DNA of 46,120 bases from Actinoplanes solisilvae (GTDB taxonomy: Bacteria > Actinomycetota > Actinomycetes > Mycobacteriales > Micromonosporaceae), in assembly GCF_003999975.1 (NCBI RefSeq), contig NZ_RJAC01000041.1:1-46120 (forward strand), given 5' to 3'. Both the position numbers and the translations under genes were made by a program. Position 1 is the stretch's first letter. Every line of letters begins with the position of its first letter. Below the pieces are notes generated by a model, which ran no database searches, was not told where the DNA came from, and saw only the letters and a program-made list of their open reading frames with translations. Shown here piece after piece: positions 25,174-32,948 of the stretch.

Positions 25174-25243
25174 GGGACTCGCGATGTCATGGCAGCGCCA
25201 CGGCGCGGCCGATGGCTTCGGAAAGCCACCGGCCGGGGCCGCA

Positions 25244-27649
25244 TCAACCGCGCTGAGCCCAGTCGCCGAGAGTCCAATCGCGGACCTCGGGCATGTCCTC
25301 CAGGTGCTCCACCACGTACGCCTCGTGCCGCTCGAGCTGGCTCTCGCACCACGCCTTCAGGTCCGCTGCCCCACGGGGCAGCCGCTTGGCGTTGTTGATC
25401 GCGTCCATCACCAGGTGGTAGCGCGACGCCTTGTTGCGGACGGTCATGTCGAACGGTGTCGTGGTGGTGCCCTGTTCGATGAAGCCGCGCACGCGGAACC
25501 GGTCGGCGTCCGGCCGGCCGTGCACGAGCTGATGGATCGCTCCGGGGTAGCCGTGGAACGAGAACACGACGTCGACGGTGTCAGTGAACAACTCGGTGAA
25601 CAGGGTTTCAGTCATGCCGTGCGGGTGGTCCTTCGGCCGGGGCAACGTCATGAGGTCGACCACGTTGACGACCCGGGCCTTGAAGGCGGGTAGCCGCTCC
25701 TTGAGGATCTGCGCTGCGGCGACGGTCTCCATGGTGACCACGTCGCCGGCACACGCCAGCACGATGTCGGGGTCGCTGCCGCCGTCGTCGGTGCCGGCCC
25801 ACTCCCAGATGCCGGCGCCGCGGGCGCAGTGCCTGATGGCCTCGTCCATCGACAGGTACTGCAGTTGCGGCTGCTTGTCGATGACGATCAGGTTGATGTA
25901 CGACCGCGAGCGGAAGCAGTGGTCGGACACCGACAGCAGGGTGTTGGCGTCCGGCGGCAGGTAGACCCGGGCGACGTCGCCGCGTTGTGTGAGCACCACC
26001 TGGATCAGGCCGGGGCCCTGGTGACTGAAGCCGTTGTGGTCGTTGCGCCACGCCGTCGAGGTGAGCAGGACGTTGAGGCTGGGCACCTTCGCCCGCCAGG
26101 GCAGATTCTTGGCCTCTTGCAGCCACTTGCCGTGCTGGACGGTCTGCGACGCGCTGACCATGGCGAACGCCTCGTAGGTGGCGAACATGCCGTGCCGGCC
26201 GGTGAGGTTGTAACCCTCCAGCCAGCCGTGGCAGTTGTGCTCGCTCAACACCTCCATCACCCGGCCGTCACGGCCGATCGCCACGTCGTCGGGGGTGACG
26301 TGCTCCATGAAGGCACGGTCGGAGACCGCGAAGACCGCACCGAGGCGGTTGCTGTTGGTCTCGTCCGGCGAGAACAGCCGGAACCGGTCCGGGTTGCGCG
26401 TGTAGATGTCGCGCATCATCTCACCGAGCTTGCGCGTCGACTCCGCGTGCGACCGGGCCGGCTCGGCGACGTCGACGGCGTAGTCACGGAAGTCGGGCAG
26501 GTCGAGGTCGCGGGTCAGCAGGCCCCCGTTCGCGTGCGGGCTGGCGCTCATCCGCAGGTCGCCGTCGGGCGCCTGCTCACGGATCGGCGCGACCGGCGCC
26601 CCGGCAAAATCGAAAAGCTCCTCCGGACGGTACGACTTGAGCCAGCGCTCCAGCAGCGCGAGGTGCTCGGGGTTGTCCTTCACCCCGGACAGCGGCACCT
26701 GGTGCGACCGCCACGTGCCGGTGACCTTGATCCCGTCGACCTCCTCCGGCCCGGTCCAGCCCTTCGGTGAACGCAGGATGATCAACGGCCAGTTCGGCCG
26801 GGTGCCGTCCCATTCGCCCTCGCGGGCGGAGGTCTGGATCTCGCGGATCCGGCCCCACGCCTCGGCCAGTGCGGCCGCGAAGCGGAAGTGCATGCCAGGC
26901 ATGTCCTCGCCCTCGACCTCGATCACGTCGTAGCCGTGGCCGCTCAGCAGTTCGCGTACCTCGGCGGGGTCCTTGCGGGCCAGAACCGTCGGGCCGGAGA
27001 TCTTCGCGCCGTTGAGGTGCAGGATCGGCAGGACGGCGCCGTCGTGGACCGGGTTGATGAACGACACCCCCTTCCACGAGCCCTCGAGCGGGGCGGTCTC
27101 GGCCTCGCCGTCACCGACCACCGCTATGGCGAGCAGGTCGGGGTTGTCCATCACCGAACCGAAGGCGTGCACCAGCACGTAGCCGAGCTCGCCGCCCTCG
27201 TGGATGGATCCGGGCGTGGTCACCGAGACGTGGCTCGGGATGCCGCCGGGGCTGGAGAACTGCCGGAACAGCCGCAGCATGCCGGCTTCGTCCTGGCTCA
27301 CCGCGGGGTAGATGTCGCTGTAGGCGCCCTCGAGATAGCCGGCGGCGACCAGCGCCGGACCGCCGTGGCCGGGTCCGGTCAGGTAGATCGCCTCCTGGCC
27401 GGTGTGCCGGATCAGCCGGGACACGTGCGCGTAGATCAGCGACAGGCCGGGGCTGGTGCCCCAGTGGCCCAGCAGCCGGGGCTTGATGTGCTCGGCGGTC
27501 AGAGGCTCGCGCAGCAGCGGATTGCCCTGCAGGTAGATCTGGCCGATGGTCAGGTAGTTCGCGGCCCGCCACCAGGCGTCCAGGCGGCCGAGGTCGACCT
27601 CGTCGGGCTCGGCGAGGGTCTTCTGCAGATCGGACATAACCGCGGTCAC
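25244..27649 (-). CDS. xfp: Xylulose-5-P/fructose-6-P phosphoketolase
   Basis: A thiamine-diphosphate enzyme of 801 aa that cleaves xylulose-5-P or fructose-6-P with phosphate into acetyl-phosphate and GAP or erythrose-4-P. Family blocks are visible: WWRAANYLTIGQIYL at the N terminus, GHWGTSPGLSLIYAH, TGPGHGGPALVAAGYLEG, the TPP motif GDGEAETAPLEGSWKG, and YFSHxG-like HNGFSHQGPG further on. GTG 27649 is chosen because GAGGGAG lies at the right distance; ATG 27637 would be 17 bases from it. Two DevR-type boxes 21 bp apart lie upstream. Acetyl-phosphate can give ATP through acetate kinase, which would suit fermentation. Confidence 0.95.
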   Translation of the reverse strand: MTAVMSDLQKTLAEPDEVDLGRLDAWWRAANYLTIGQIYLQGNPLLREPLTAEHIKPRLLGHWGTSPGLSLIYAHVSRLIRHTGQEAIYLTGPGHGGPALVAAGYLEGAYSDIYPAVSQDEAGMLRLFRQFSSPGGIPSHVSVTTPGSIHEGGELGYVLVHAFGSVMDNPDLLAIAVVGDGEAETAPLEGSWKGVSFINPVHDGAVLPILHLNGAKISGPTVLARKDPAEVRELLSGHGYDVIEVEGEDMPGMHFRFAAALAEAWGRIREIQTSAREGEWDGTRPNWPLIILRSPKGWTGPEEVDGIKVTGTWRSHQVPLSGVKDNPEHLALLERWLKSYRPEELFDFAGAPVAPIREQAPDGDLRMSASPHANGGLLTRDLDLPDFRDYAVDVAEPARSHAESTRKLGEMMRDIYTRNPDRFRLFSPDETNSNRLGAVFAVSDRAFMEHVTPDDVAIGRDGRVMEVLSEHNCHGWLEGYNLTGRHGMFATYEAFAMVSASQTVQHGKWLQEAKNLPWRAKVPSLNVLLTSTAWRNDHNGFSHQGPGLIQVVLTQRGDVARVYLPPDANTLLSVSDHCFRSRSYINLIVIDKQPQLQYLSMDEAIRHCARGAGIWEWAGTDDGGSDPDIVLACAGDVVTMETVAAAQILKERLPAFKARVVNVVDLMTLPRPKDHPHGMTETLFTELFTDTVDVVFSFHGYPGAIHQLVHGRPDADRFRVRGFIEQGTTTTPFDMTVRNKASRYHLVMDAINNAKRLPRGAADLKAWCESQLERHEAYVVEHLEDMPEVRDWTLGDWAQRG

Positions 27650-27714
27650 GGCGACTCCCTCGTTCTGGGCTTTGCGGTCGTCTACGACCGTATGGTGGCG
27701 AACGCAGGCTCCGT

Positions 27715-27730
27715 AGGGCCGCAAGAAGCA
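27715..27730. promoter_or_regulatory. Secondary DevR-like box of the phosphoketolase gene (AGGGCCGCAAGAAGCA)
   Basis: Only the left half-site GGGCC is kept. Its centre is 21 bp (two helical turns) from the strong box at 27736, the sort of spacing expected for co-operative binding next to a primary site. Confidence 0.4.
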
Positions 27731-27735
27731 GCCGA

Positions 27736-27751
27736 CGGGACTTTCGGCCCT
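27736..27751. promoter_or_regulatory. Primary DevR box of the phosphoketolase gene (CGGGACTTTCGGCCCT)
   Basis: Matches the window consensus exactly: GGGAC-TTTC-GGCCC. It begins 87 bp upstream of the phosphoketolase GTG. Confidence 0.8.
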
Positions 27752-27844
27752 AGTCTACCGTCAACGCGCGCCACGGCCGGGGTTCCGCCGATCCGCGTAG
27801 GGCCCGGGCGGAGGACGCAGACGGAAAGCCGGGTCGCACGAACG

Positions 27845-27871
27845 AAGGTGGCGCCGGATCGGCGCCACCTT
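27845..27871 (-). terminator. Strong hairpin terminator after the CBS-BON gene
   Basis: AAGGTGGCGCCG and CGGCGCCACCTT form a perfect 12-bp stem with a 3-nt loop, 13 bp past the CBS-BON stop. It also shields the phosphoketolase promoter from read-through. Confidence 0.8.
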
Positions 27872-27883
27872 TCGTCGATCCGC

Positions 27884-28498
27884 TCACGACAGCGCGGGCG
27901 AACCCGTCCGGACCCCGGCGACGCCGGGGACCGTCCTGGCCAGCACCGTCACGATCGCCTGCTCGGTATCGTTGTCGTACTCCCCCGACACCGTGACGAC
28001 ACCGTCCTTGACCGCCACGGTCCAGCGCGGCGCACCGTCGCTGTACTCCTCCAGCCGGTGCCGCACCTCACGGGCCAGCACCTCGTCGGTGCGCACCATC
28101 GCCCGCAGGATGTCACGACGGCTGATGATGCCCACCAGGGCGCCGTCGTCCACGACCGGCAGGCTGCGCACGTCGTGCTCCAGCATGGCCTCGGCCACGT
28201 CCGCCACGTCCGTCTCCGGCTGGGTGGCCAGCGGGTAGGAGGCCATGACCTCCAGCACCATGCCCGGCCGGGCGGAAGGGTCCAGGTCGGGCAGGGCCCG
28301 CAGGTGCGTGGTCGGGTCCGAGGGCACCCGGTGCCAGAGCAGATCGCTCTCGCTCACCATCCCGACCAGGCGATCGTCGTCGTCGACCACCGGCAGCGCG
28401 GTCACGGCCTTGGCCGTCATCAGCGCCGCCGCGGCCTCGACCGAAGCCGTCTGGGAAACGGTGTGGACGGGGCTCGACATGATGTCCTTGGCACGCAT
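27884..28498 (-). CDS. CBS-pair plus BON domain protein (paralogue)
   Basis: A 204-aa protein with two CBS motifs (ALPVVDDDDRLVGMVSESDLL; RSLPVVDDGALVGIISRRDIL) and a short C-terminal BON domain (about residues 135-195, TVAVKDGVVTVSGEYD). The architecture equals that of the protein at 16461-17153, though the linker and ligand-loop residues differ. It follows GAPDH on the same strand with only a few bases between, and its ribosome site GGAGG overlaps the GAPDH stop region, so it is the second cistron of a gap operon. ATG 28498 gives a 7-base spacing; ATG 28501 would give 4. A nucleotide-sensing role tied to energy state is plausible. Confidence 0.9.
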   Translation of the reverse strand: MRAKDIMSSPVHTVSQTASVEAAAALMTAKAVTALPVVDDDDRLVGMVSESDLLWHRVPSDPTTHLRALPDLDPSARPGMVLEVMASYPLATQPETDVADVAEAMLEHDVRSLPVVDDGALVGIISRRDILRAMVRTDEVLAREVRHRLEEYSDGAPRWTVAVKDGVVTVSGEYDNDTEQAIVTVLARTVPGVAGVRTGSPALS

Positions 28499-28502
28499 CA
28501 TG

Positions 28503-29516
28503 TCACCTCCGGGCCATCTGCAGCGTCAGGTCGACGAGGCGGCTGGTGTAACCCCACTCGTTGTCATACCAGCCGAACACCTTGGCGAGCCGGCCCTGCG
28601 CCTGGGTCAGACGGGCGTCGAACACGCAGGACGCCGGGTCGCCGATGATGTCGGAAGAGACCAGCGGTGCGTCGGCGTACCGGATGATGTCGCGCAGTTC
28701 CGGGCCGGCGGCGGCCGCGGCGACCGCCTCGTTGATCTGCTCGGCGGTGACCTCGGTGGCGAACTGAAGGGTCAGGTCGGAGACGGAACCGTCGATCACC
28801 GGCACCCGCAGGGCGACGCCGTCGAGACGTCCGGCGAGGTCGGGAAGCACGAGCCCGACCGCTTTGGCCGCACCGGTGCTCGTCGGGATGATGTTGACTC
28901 CCGCCGCGCGAGCCCGGCGCGGGTCCTTGTGCGGTGCGTCGAGCACGTTCTGGTCGTTTGTGTAGGCGTGCACGGTGGTCAGGTAGCCACGTTCGATGCC
29001 GAACGCCTCGTGCAGCACCTTGAGCAGCGGGGCCACACAGTTGGTGGTGCAGGACGCCGCCGAAATGATCTGGTGGCGCGCCGGGTCGTAGGTCTCGGCG
29101 TTCACGCCGGGCACCAGAGTGGCGTCGACACCCTTGCCGGGAGCCGAGATCAGCACCCGGTCGGCGCCCGCCTTGAGATGCAGCGCCGCGTCGTCGCGTG
29201 TCCGGAGCTTCCCGGTCGATTCGATCACCAGATCGACGTCCAGCTCGGCCCACGGCAGTTCCTCGGGCGAACGCCGGCTGAACGTCGGGATGCGCCGCCC
29301 GTCGACGATCAGTTCGTTGTCGCTGGAGCTCACCTCCGCGTCGAGGCGGCCGAACGTCGAGTCGTGCTCGAACAGGTGCGCGAGGGTGGCCGTGTCGTAC
29401 AGATCGTTGATCGCCACCACCTCGAGGCCGGCGTCGCGGAACTTCTTCTCCGTCAGCCGGCGCAGGTAGTTGCGCCCGATGCGGCCGAAGCCGTTGATCG
29501 CGATGCGGTAGGTCAT
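28503..29516 (-). CDS. gap: Glyceraldehyde-3-phosphate dehydrogenase
   Basis: A 337-aa glycolytic enzyme. It has the NAD-binding start INGFGRIGRNYLRR, the catalytic Cys156 in SAASCTTNC, and downstream HAYTNDQNVLDAPHKD, RARAAGVNIIPTSTGAAKAVG and WYDNEWGYTSRLVDL blocks, all intact. INDLYD near residue 37 suggests NAD preference. GGAGG lies six bases before ATG 29516. A strong DevR box, identical in sequence to that before hsp20, begins 59 bp upstream. This is probably a second, condition-specific GAPDH, since the housekeeping gene is usually linked to pgk and tpi, absent here. CBS-BON follows in the same operon. Confidence 0.96.
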   Translation of the reverse strand: MTYRIAINGFGRIGRNYLRRLTEKKFRDAGLEVVAINDLYDTATLAHLFEHDSTFGRLDAEVSSSDNELIVDGRRIPTFSRRSPEELPWAELDVDLVIESTGKLRTRDDAALHLKAGADRVLISAPGKGVDATLVPGVNAETYDPARHQIISAASCTTNCVAPLLKVLHEAFGIERGYLTTVHAYTNDQNVLDAPHKDPRRARAAGVNIIPTSTGAAKAVGLVLPDLAGRLDGVALRVPVIDGSVSDLTLQFATEVTAEQINEAVAAAAAGPELRDIIRYADAPLVSSDIIGDPASCVFDARLTQAQGRLAKVFGWYDNEWGYTSRLVDLTLQMARR

Positions 29517-29574
29517 CGTCGTCCTCCATGTGTCGTCGGTGCCCTCAGCCTTTCGCCGCCGGCCCGTACGCGGC

Positions 29575-29590
29575 AGGGCCGAAGGACCCG
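29575..29590. promoter_or_regulatory. Candidate DevR box for gap (AGGGCCGAAGGACCCG)
   Basis: Half-sites GGGCC and GACCC. The 16-mer is identical to the one before hsp20 at 36970. It begins 59 bp before the GAPDH start. Confidence 0.78.
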
Positions 29591-29659
29591 GCGCGAAGGG
29601 TCCTGCGCGGCCCGTCCACTCCGACGACGGCCGGCCCGGGGTTCGCCGGAGCCCGTGGT

Positions 29660-29675
29660 CGGGACTTTGGACTCT
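29660..29675. promoter_or_regulatory. Candidate DevR box for the USP gene (CGGGACTTTGGACTCT)
   Basis: Left half GGGAC is perfect and the right half is GACTC. It ends 56 bp before the USP at 29732. The divergent gap/USP region therefore has one box facing each gene. Confidence 0.65.
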
Positions 29676-29731
29676 GCTGAAACACATCGACGGACGGCAC
29701 CGTGGAGTGCGAAGCTGACGGAGGTGAAACT

Positions 29732-30208
29732 ATGACGACCACCCGGCATCTGATCGTCGTGGGCGTGGACGGTTCCGAAGGCGGCCGGCGCGCTCTGGAG
29801 TGGGCCGTGCGCGAGGCCGGTGAGCGCGGCAGCGCGGTGCAGGCCGTCACCGCCTGGTCGTGGGACGGGATGGAGTTCGGCCCGGTCCTCGCGACGAATC
29901 CCGAGCAGGCGAGGGAGCGAGCGACCCGTCTGCTCGACGCCGAGATCAAGGCTCTCCTCCCGAAGTACGGCTCCCACATCCCGGTAGCAGCCGAGGTGAT
30001 CGAGGGCGCGCCCGCAGAGGTGCTCGGCGCGTGCAGCCGTACGGCGGACCTGCTGGTGCTGGGCAGCCACGGGCACGGCAGCGTGCGGCACACCGTCCTG
30101 GGCTCAGTCAGCGAGAAGGTCGTCCGCAAGGCCACGTGCCCCGTCGTCGTGATTCCGGTGCCGTCCGACGCGCACACCGAGGAGACGGAGCCCGTTCCTC
30201 GTCGGTGA
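29732..30208 (+). CDS. Single-domain universal stress protein
   Basis: A 158-aa USP starting LIVVGVDGSEGGRRALEWA, with the ATP-loop GSHGHGSVRHTVLGSVS followed by KATCPVVVIP. Single-domain USPs form dimers equivalent to the tandem proteins elsewhere in this window. GGAGG six to seven bases before ATG 29732 fixes the start. Divergent from gap, with a DevR-type box 56 bp upstream. An ABC exporter operon begins 45 bp downstream, but a hairpin covering the stop codon may limit read-through. Confidence 0.93.
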   Translation: MTTTRHLIVVGVDGSEGGRRALEWAVREAGERGSAVQAVTAWSWDGMEFGPVLATNPEQARERATRLLDAEIKALLPKYGSHIPVAAEVIEGAPAEVLGACSRTADLLVLGSHGHGSVRHTVLGSVSEKVVRKATCPVVVIPVPSDAHTEETEPVPRR

Positions 30209-30216
30209 ACGGGCTC
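30188..30216 (+). terminator. Hairpin over the USP stop codon
   Basis: GAGCCCGTTC and GAACGGGCTC form a perfect 10-bp stem with a 9-nt loop; the USP TGA lies at its foot. It could terminate or attenuate transcription before the ABC genes. No T-tract. Confidence 0.5.
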
Positions 30217-30253
30217 GCGCAGCGATGCTGCCGGGCACGGAGCTGGAGGCTTC

Positions 30254-31177
30254 ATGAACAGGTTCAGCGGGCCCGCCATCTCCATCACGGCCCTGAGCAA
30301 GTCGTTCGGCTCCGTCAAGGCCCTGGACCGGCTCGATCTGAGCGTCGCGGCCGGTGAGGTGCACGGCTTCCTCGGCCCCAACGGCAGCGGCAAGACCACC
30401 ACCATCCGCGTCCTGCTCGGCCTGTTGCGCGCCGATTCGGGCGCCGCCGTGATGCTGGGTCAGGATCCGTGGCGTGACGCCGTGGCCTTGCACGGCCGGC
30501 TTGCCTACGTGCCCGGCGATGTGACGTTGTGGCCGGGCATCACCGGCGGTGAGGTCATCGACCTCCTCGGACGCATGCGCGGCCGTTTCGACCGGCGCCG
30601 CCGCGACCGGCTTCTGGGGATGTTCGACCTGGACCCGAGCAAGAAGGCACGCACCTACTCCAAGGGCAACCGGCAGAAGGTCGCCCTGATCGCCGGCCTG
30701 GCCTCGGACGCCGAACTGCTGCTGCTCGACGAGCCCACGTCCGGCCTCGACCCCCTGATGGAGTCGGCCTTCCAGCACTGCATCCGCGAGGTGCGGCAGG
30801 AAGGCCGGACGGTGCTGCTGTCCAGCCACATCCTCGCCGAGGTGGAGGCCCTGTGCGACCGGGTCAGCATCATCCGGCTCGGGCGACGGGTCGAGTCGGG
30901 GACATTGCGCGAGCTCCGCCACCTGACCCGAACGTCGATCATCGTGGAGACGGCCGAACCGCTGAACGACGTCGCCGACCTGCCGGGCGTTCACGATCTC
31001 GTGCTGGAGGGCCACCGCGCCCGCTTCGACGTCGACACCGCCGACCTGGACGCCGTGGTGCGCCGTCTCGCCCCGCTGGGCGTGCGCAGCCTGACGAGCA
31101 CTCCACCGACGCTCGAGGAGATGTTCCTGCGGCACTACGGCGACGACGGCGCGCGGATCCCCGCCGTGTCATCATGA
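30254..31177 (+). CDS. ABC transporter ATP-binding protein (drug/antibiotic exporter type)
   Basis: A 307-aa ATPase subunit with Walker A GPNGSGKTT (about residue 40), signature region YSKGNRQKVALIAGL and Walker B LLLLDEPTSGLDP. The YSKGN form of the signature and a C-terminal regulatory stretch ending in PTLEEMFLRHYG are typical of the COG1131 subunits paired with COG3559 polyketide-exporter permeases. TGGAGG precedes the ATG. The stop overlaps the permease start by four bases (ATGA). The cargo is unknown; export of a lipid or antibiotic is usual for the class. No DevR box lies directly before it. Confidence 0.92.
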   Translation: MNRFSGPAISITALSKSFGSVKALDRLDLSVAAGEVHGFLGPNGSGKTTTIRVLLGLLRADSGAAVMLGQDPWRDAVALHGRLAYVPGDVTLWPGITGGEVIDLLGRMRGRFDRRRRDRLLGMFDLDPSKKARTYSKGNRQKVALIAGLASDAELLLLDEPTSGLDPLMESAFQHCIREVRQEGRTVLLSSHILAEVEALCDRVSIIRLGRRVESGTLRELRHLTRTSIIVETAEPLNDVADLPGVHDLVLEGHRARFDVDTADLDAVVRRLAPLGVRSLTSTPPTLEEMFLRHYGDDGARIPAVSS

Positions 31178-32751
31178 CCGGGACGCTCGGACTGCTGCGG
31201 TTCATGCTTCGCCGCGAACGCGTCGGCCTGCCCTGGTGGCTGCTGGGCGCCACCCTGCTGGTCCTCGTGCAGTCCACGCAGAGCCAGAACCTCTACGGCA
31301 CACCGGAAGAGCTCGCCAACCTGCGCCGCACAATCGGCGGCAACACCGCCGTGATCGCGATGAGCGGCCCCACCCGGCTGCTCGACTCGATCGGCGGCGA
31401 GGTCATGTTCGAGATCTTCGCGTTCACGGCGATCGTGGTCGCCCTGATGACCATGTTCCTGGTCGGCCGGCACACCCGGGCGGACGAGGAAGCCGGGCGC
31501 GCCGAACTGATGCGCTCGGCACGGGTCGGCCGCCACGCACCCCTGGCGGCCGCGCTGGCTCTCGCCGGCCTCGCCGACCTCTCCGCCGGGCTGCTCGTGT
31601 TCGCCGCGACCTACGGCACCGGCCTTCCGATCGGCGGGTCCGCTCTGGCCGGCGCGGCCGTGGCCGCGGTCGGGGTGACCTTCGCCGCGCTCACCGCGGT
31701 CGCGGCTCAGCTCTTCGAGAACACCCGCGCCGTCTACGGCGCCGTCGCCTTCGTACTCGGCGCGGCTTACGCCCTACGCGCCGTCGGCGACGCCGGCAAC
31801 GGCGCCCTGTCCTGGCTCTCGCCGATCGGGTGGGGGCAAAGAACCTTCCCGTACGCCGGTGACCGCTGGTGGCCTCTGCTGCTGCCCCTGACGACGAGCG
31901 CGCTGCTGGTCGTGCTCGCCGCGGCGTTGCTGGCGCGACGCGACTTCGGGGCCGGCCTCGTGCCGTCCCGCGCGGGCCGGGCCACCGCTTCCCCCGCCCT
32001 CGGCAACGCCTTCGGGCTGGCCTGGCGCCTGCAGCGACCGGCTCTGGTGGGCTGGGTGGCGGGACTGATGCTGCTCGGGGCCGCGTACGGGTCGGTCGGC
32101 AACAGCATCGAGCAGTACGTCGAGGACAATCCCGAGATCGCGCAATTCCTGGCCGGGGGCGCGCAAAGCGTCGTCGACTCGTATCTGGCCCTGACCGTCA
32201 GCCTGTCGGCCTTGATCGCGTCGGCCTACGGGGTAACCAGCGTGCTGCGGCTGCGCGTCGAGGAGACGTCCGGCCGAGCCGAACCCGTACTCGCCACCAG
32301 GACCAGCCGTCTCGTCTGGCTGGCGAGCCACACCGTCGTCGCCCTGGCCGGCAGCGCGCTGGCCATGCTGGCCATCGGCACAGGTGAGGGGTTGGCGTAC
32401 GCGCTGACGGTCTCGGACCTCGGCCAGGTTCCCCGGCTCATCGGGGTCGCGTTCGCCTATCTGCCCGCGGTGTGGCTCATCATCGCCGTGACCGTGCTGG
32501 CCGTCGGTTGGCTGCCGGAGGCGGCGGCACCGATCGCCTGGACCACCGTGGGCTACTGCGCCGTCGTCGGGCTCTTCGCCGATTCCTTCGACCTGCCGGG
32601 CTGGACTCAGCGTGCCTCGCCGTTCGCACAGACGCCACGGGTTCCGCTCGACACGCTCACCGTCGCCCCGCTCCTGATCATCGGGATGATCGCCGCCGCG
32701 TCGGCCGTCACGGGTTACGCCGGCCTGCGCCGCCGCGACTTCGGTCGCTGA
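31174..32751 (+). CDS. ABC exporter permease (COG3559-like)
   Basis: A 525-aa integral membrane protein with about 12 hydrophobic segments arranged as two similar halves, each with a cytoplasmic R-x-EE-x-x-GRAE motif (ADEEAGRAELMRSARVGR in the first, RVEETSGRAEPVLATRTSR in the second). That duplicated motif is a hallmark of actinobacterial exporter permeases annotated as polyketide-antibiotic exporters. It is translationally coupled to the ATPase and together they form a complete transporter. Substrate cannot be inferred. Confidence 0.9.
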   Translation: MTGTLGLLRFMLRRERVGLPWWLLGATLLVLVQSTQSQNLYGTPEELANLRRTIGGNTAVIAMSGPTRLLDSIGGEVMFEIFAFTAIVVALMTMFLVGRHTRADEEAGRAELMRSARVGRHAPLAAALALAGLADLSAGLLVFAATYGTGLPIGGSALAGAAVAAVGVTFAALTAVAAQLFENTRAVYGAVAFVLGAAYALRAVGDAGNGALSWLSPIGWGQRTFPYAGDRWWPLLLPLTTSALLVVLAAALLARRDFGAGLVPSRAGRATASPALGNAFGLAWRLQRPALVGWVAGLMLLGAAYGSVGNSIEQYVEDNPEIAQFLAGGAQSVVDSYLALTVSLSALIASAYGVTSVLRLRVEETSGRAEPVLATRTSRLVWLASHTVVALAGSALAMLAIGTGEGLAYALTVSDLGQVPRLIGVAFAYLPAVWLIIAVTVLAVGWLPEAAAPIAWTTVGYCAVVGLFADSFDLPGWTQRASPFAQTPRVPLDTLTVAPLLIIGMIAAASAVTGYAGLRRRDFGR

Positions 32752-32846
32752 GGCGAGGCCGGCACCGCCGCCCTGTCAGGACGTCAGGGGCGCCGGGCGG
32801 CGCGTGAACTGTTCGCTGTCGTCGGCGGCCACGCGCGTTGGGCGGC

Positions 32847-32862
32847 CGTGCCGAAGGTCCCG
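32847..32862. promoter_or_regulatory. Candidate DevR box for the Rv2004c-like gene (CGTGCCGAAGGTCCCG)
   Basis: Right half-site GTCCC is perfect and the left is GTGCC. It ends 86 bp before the start at 32949, similar to the distance seen at the phosphoketolase gene. Confidence 0.6.
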
Positions 32863-32948
32863 GCAAGGCGGTTCCTAGCCCCCTACGCCGGCGCCGCGCC
32901 GCGACCCACGCTGGAGACGGACATCCGAAGGCGATGGAGGTTTCCGTC

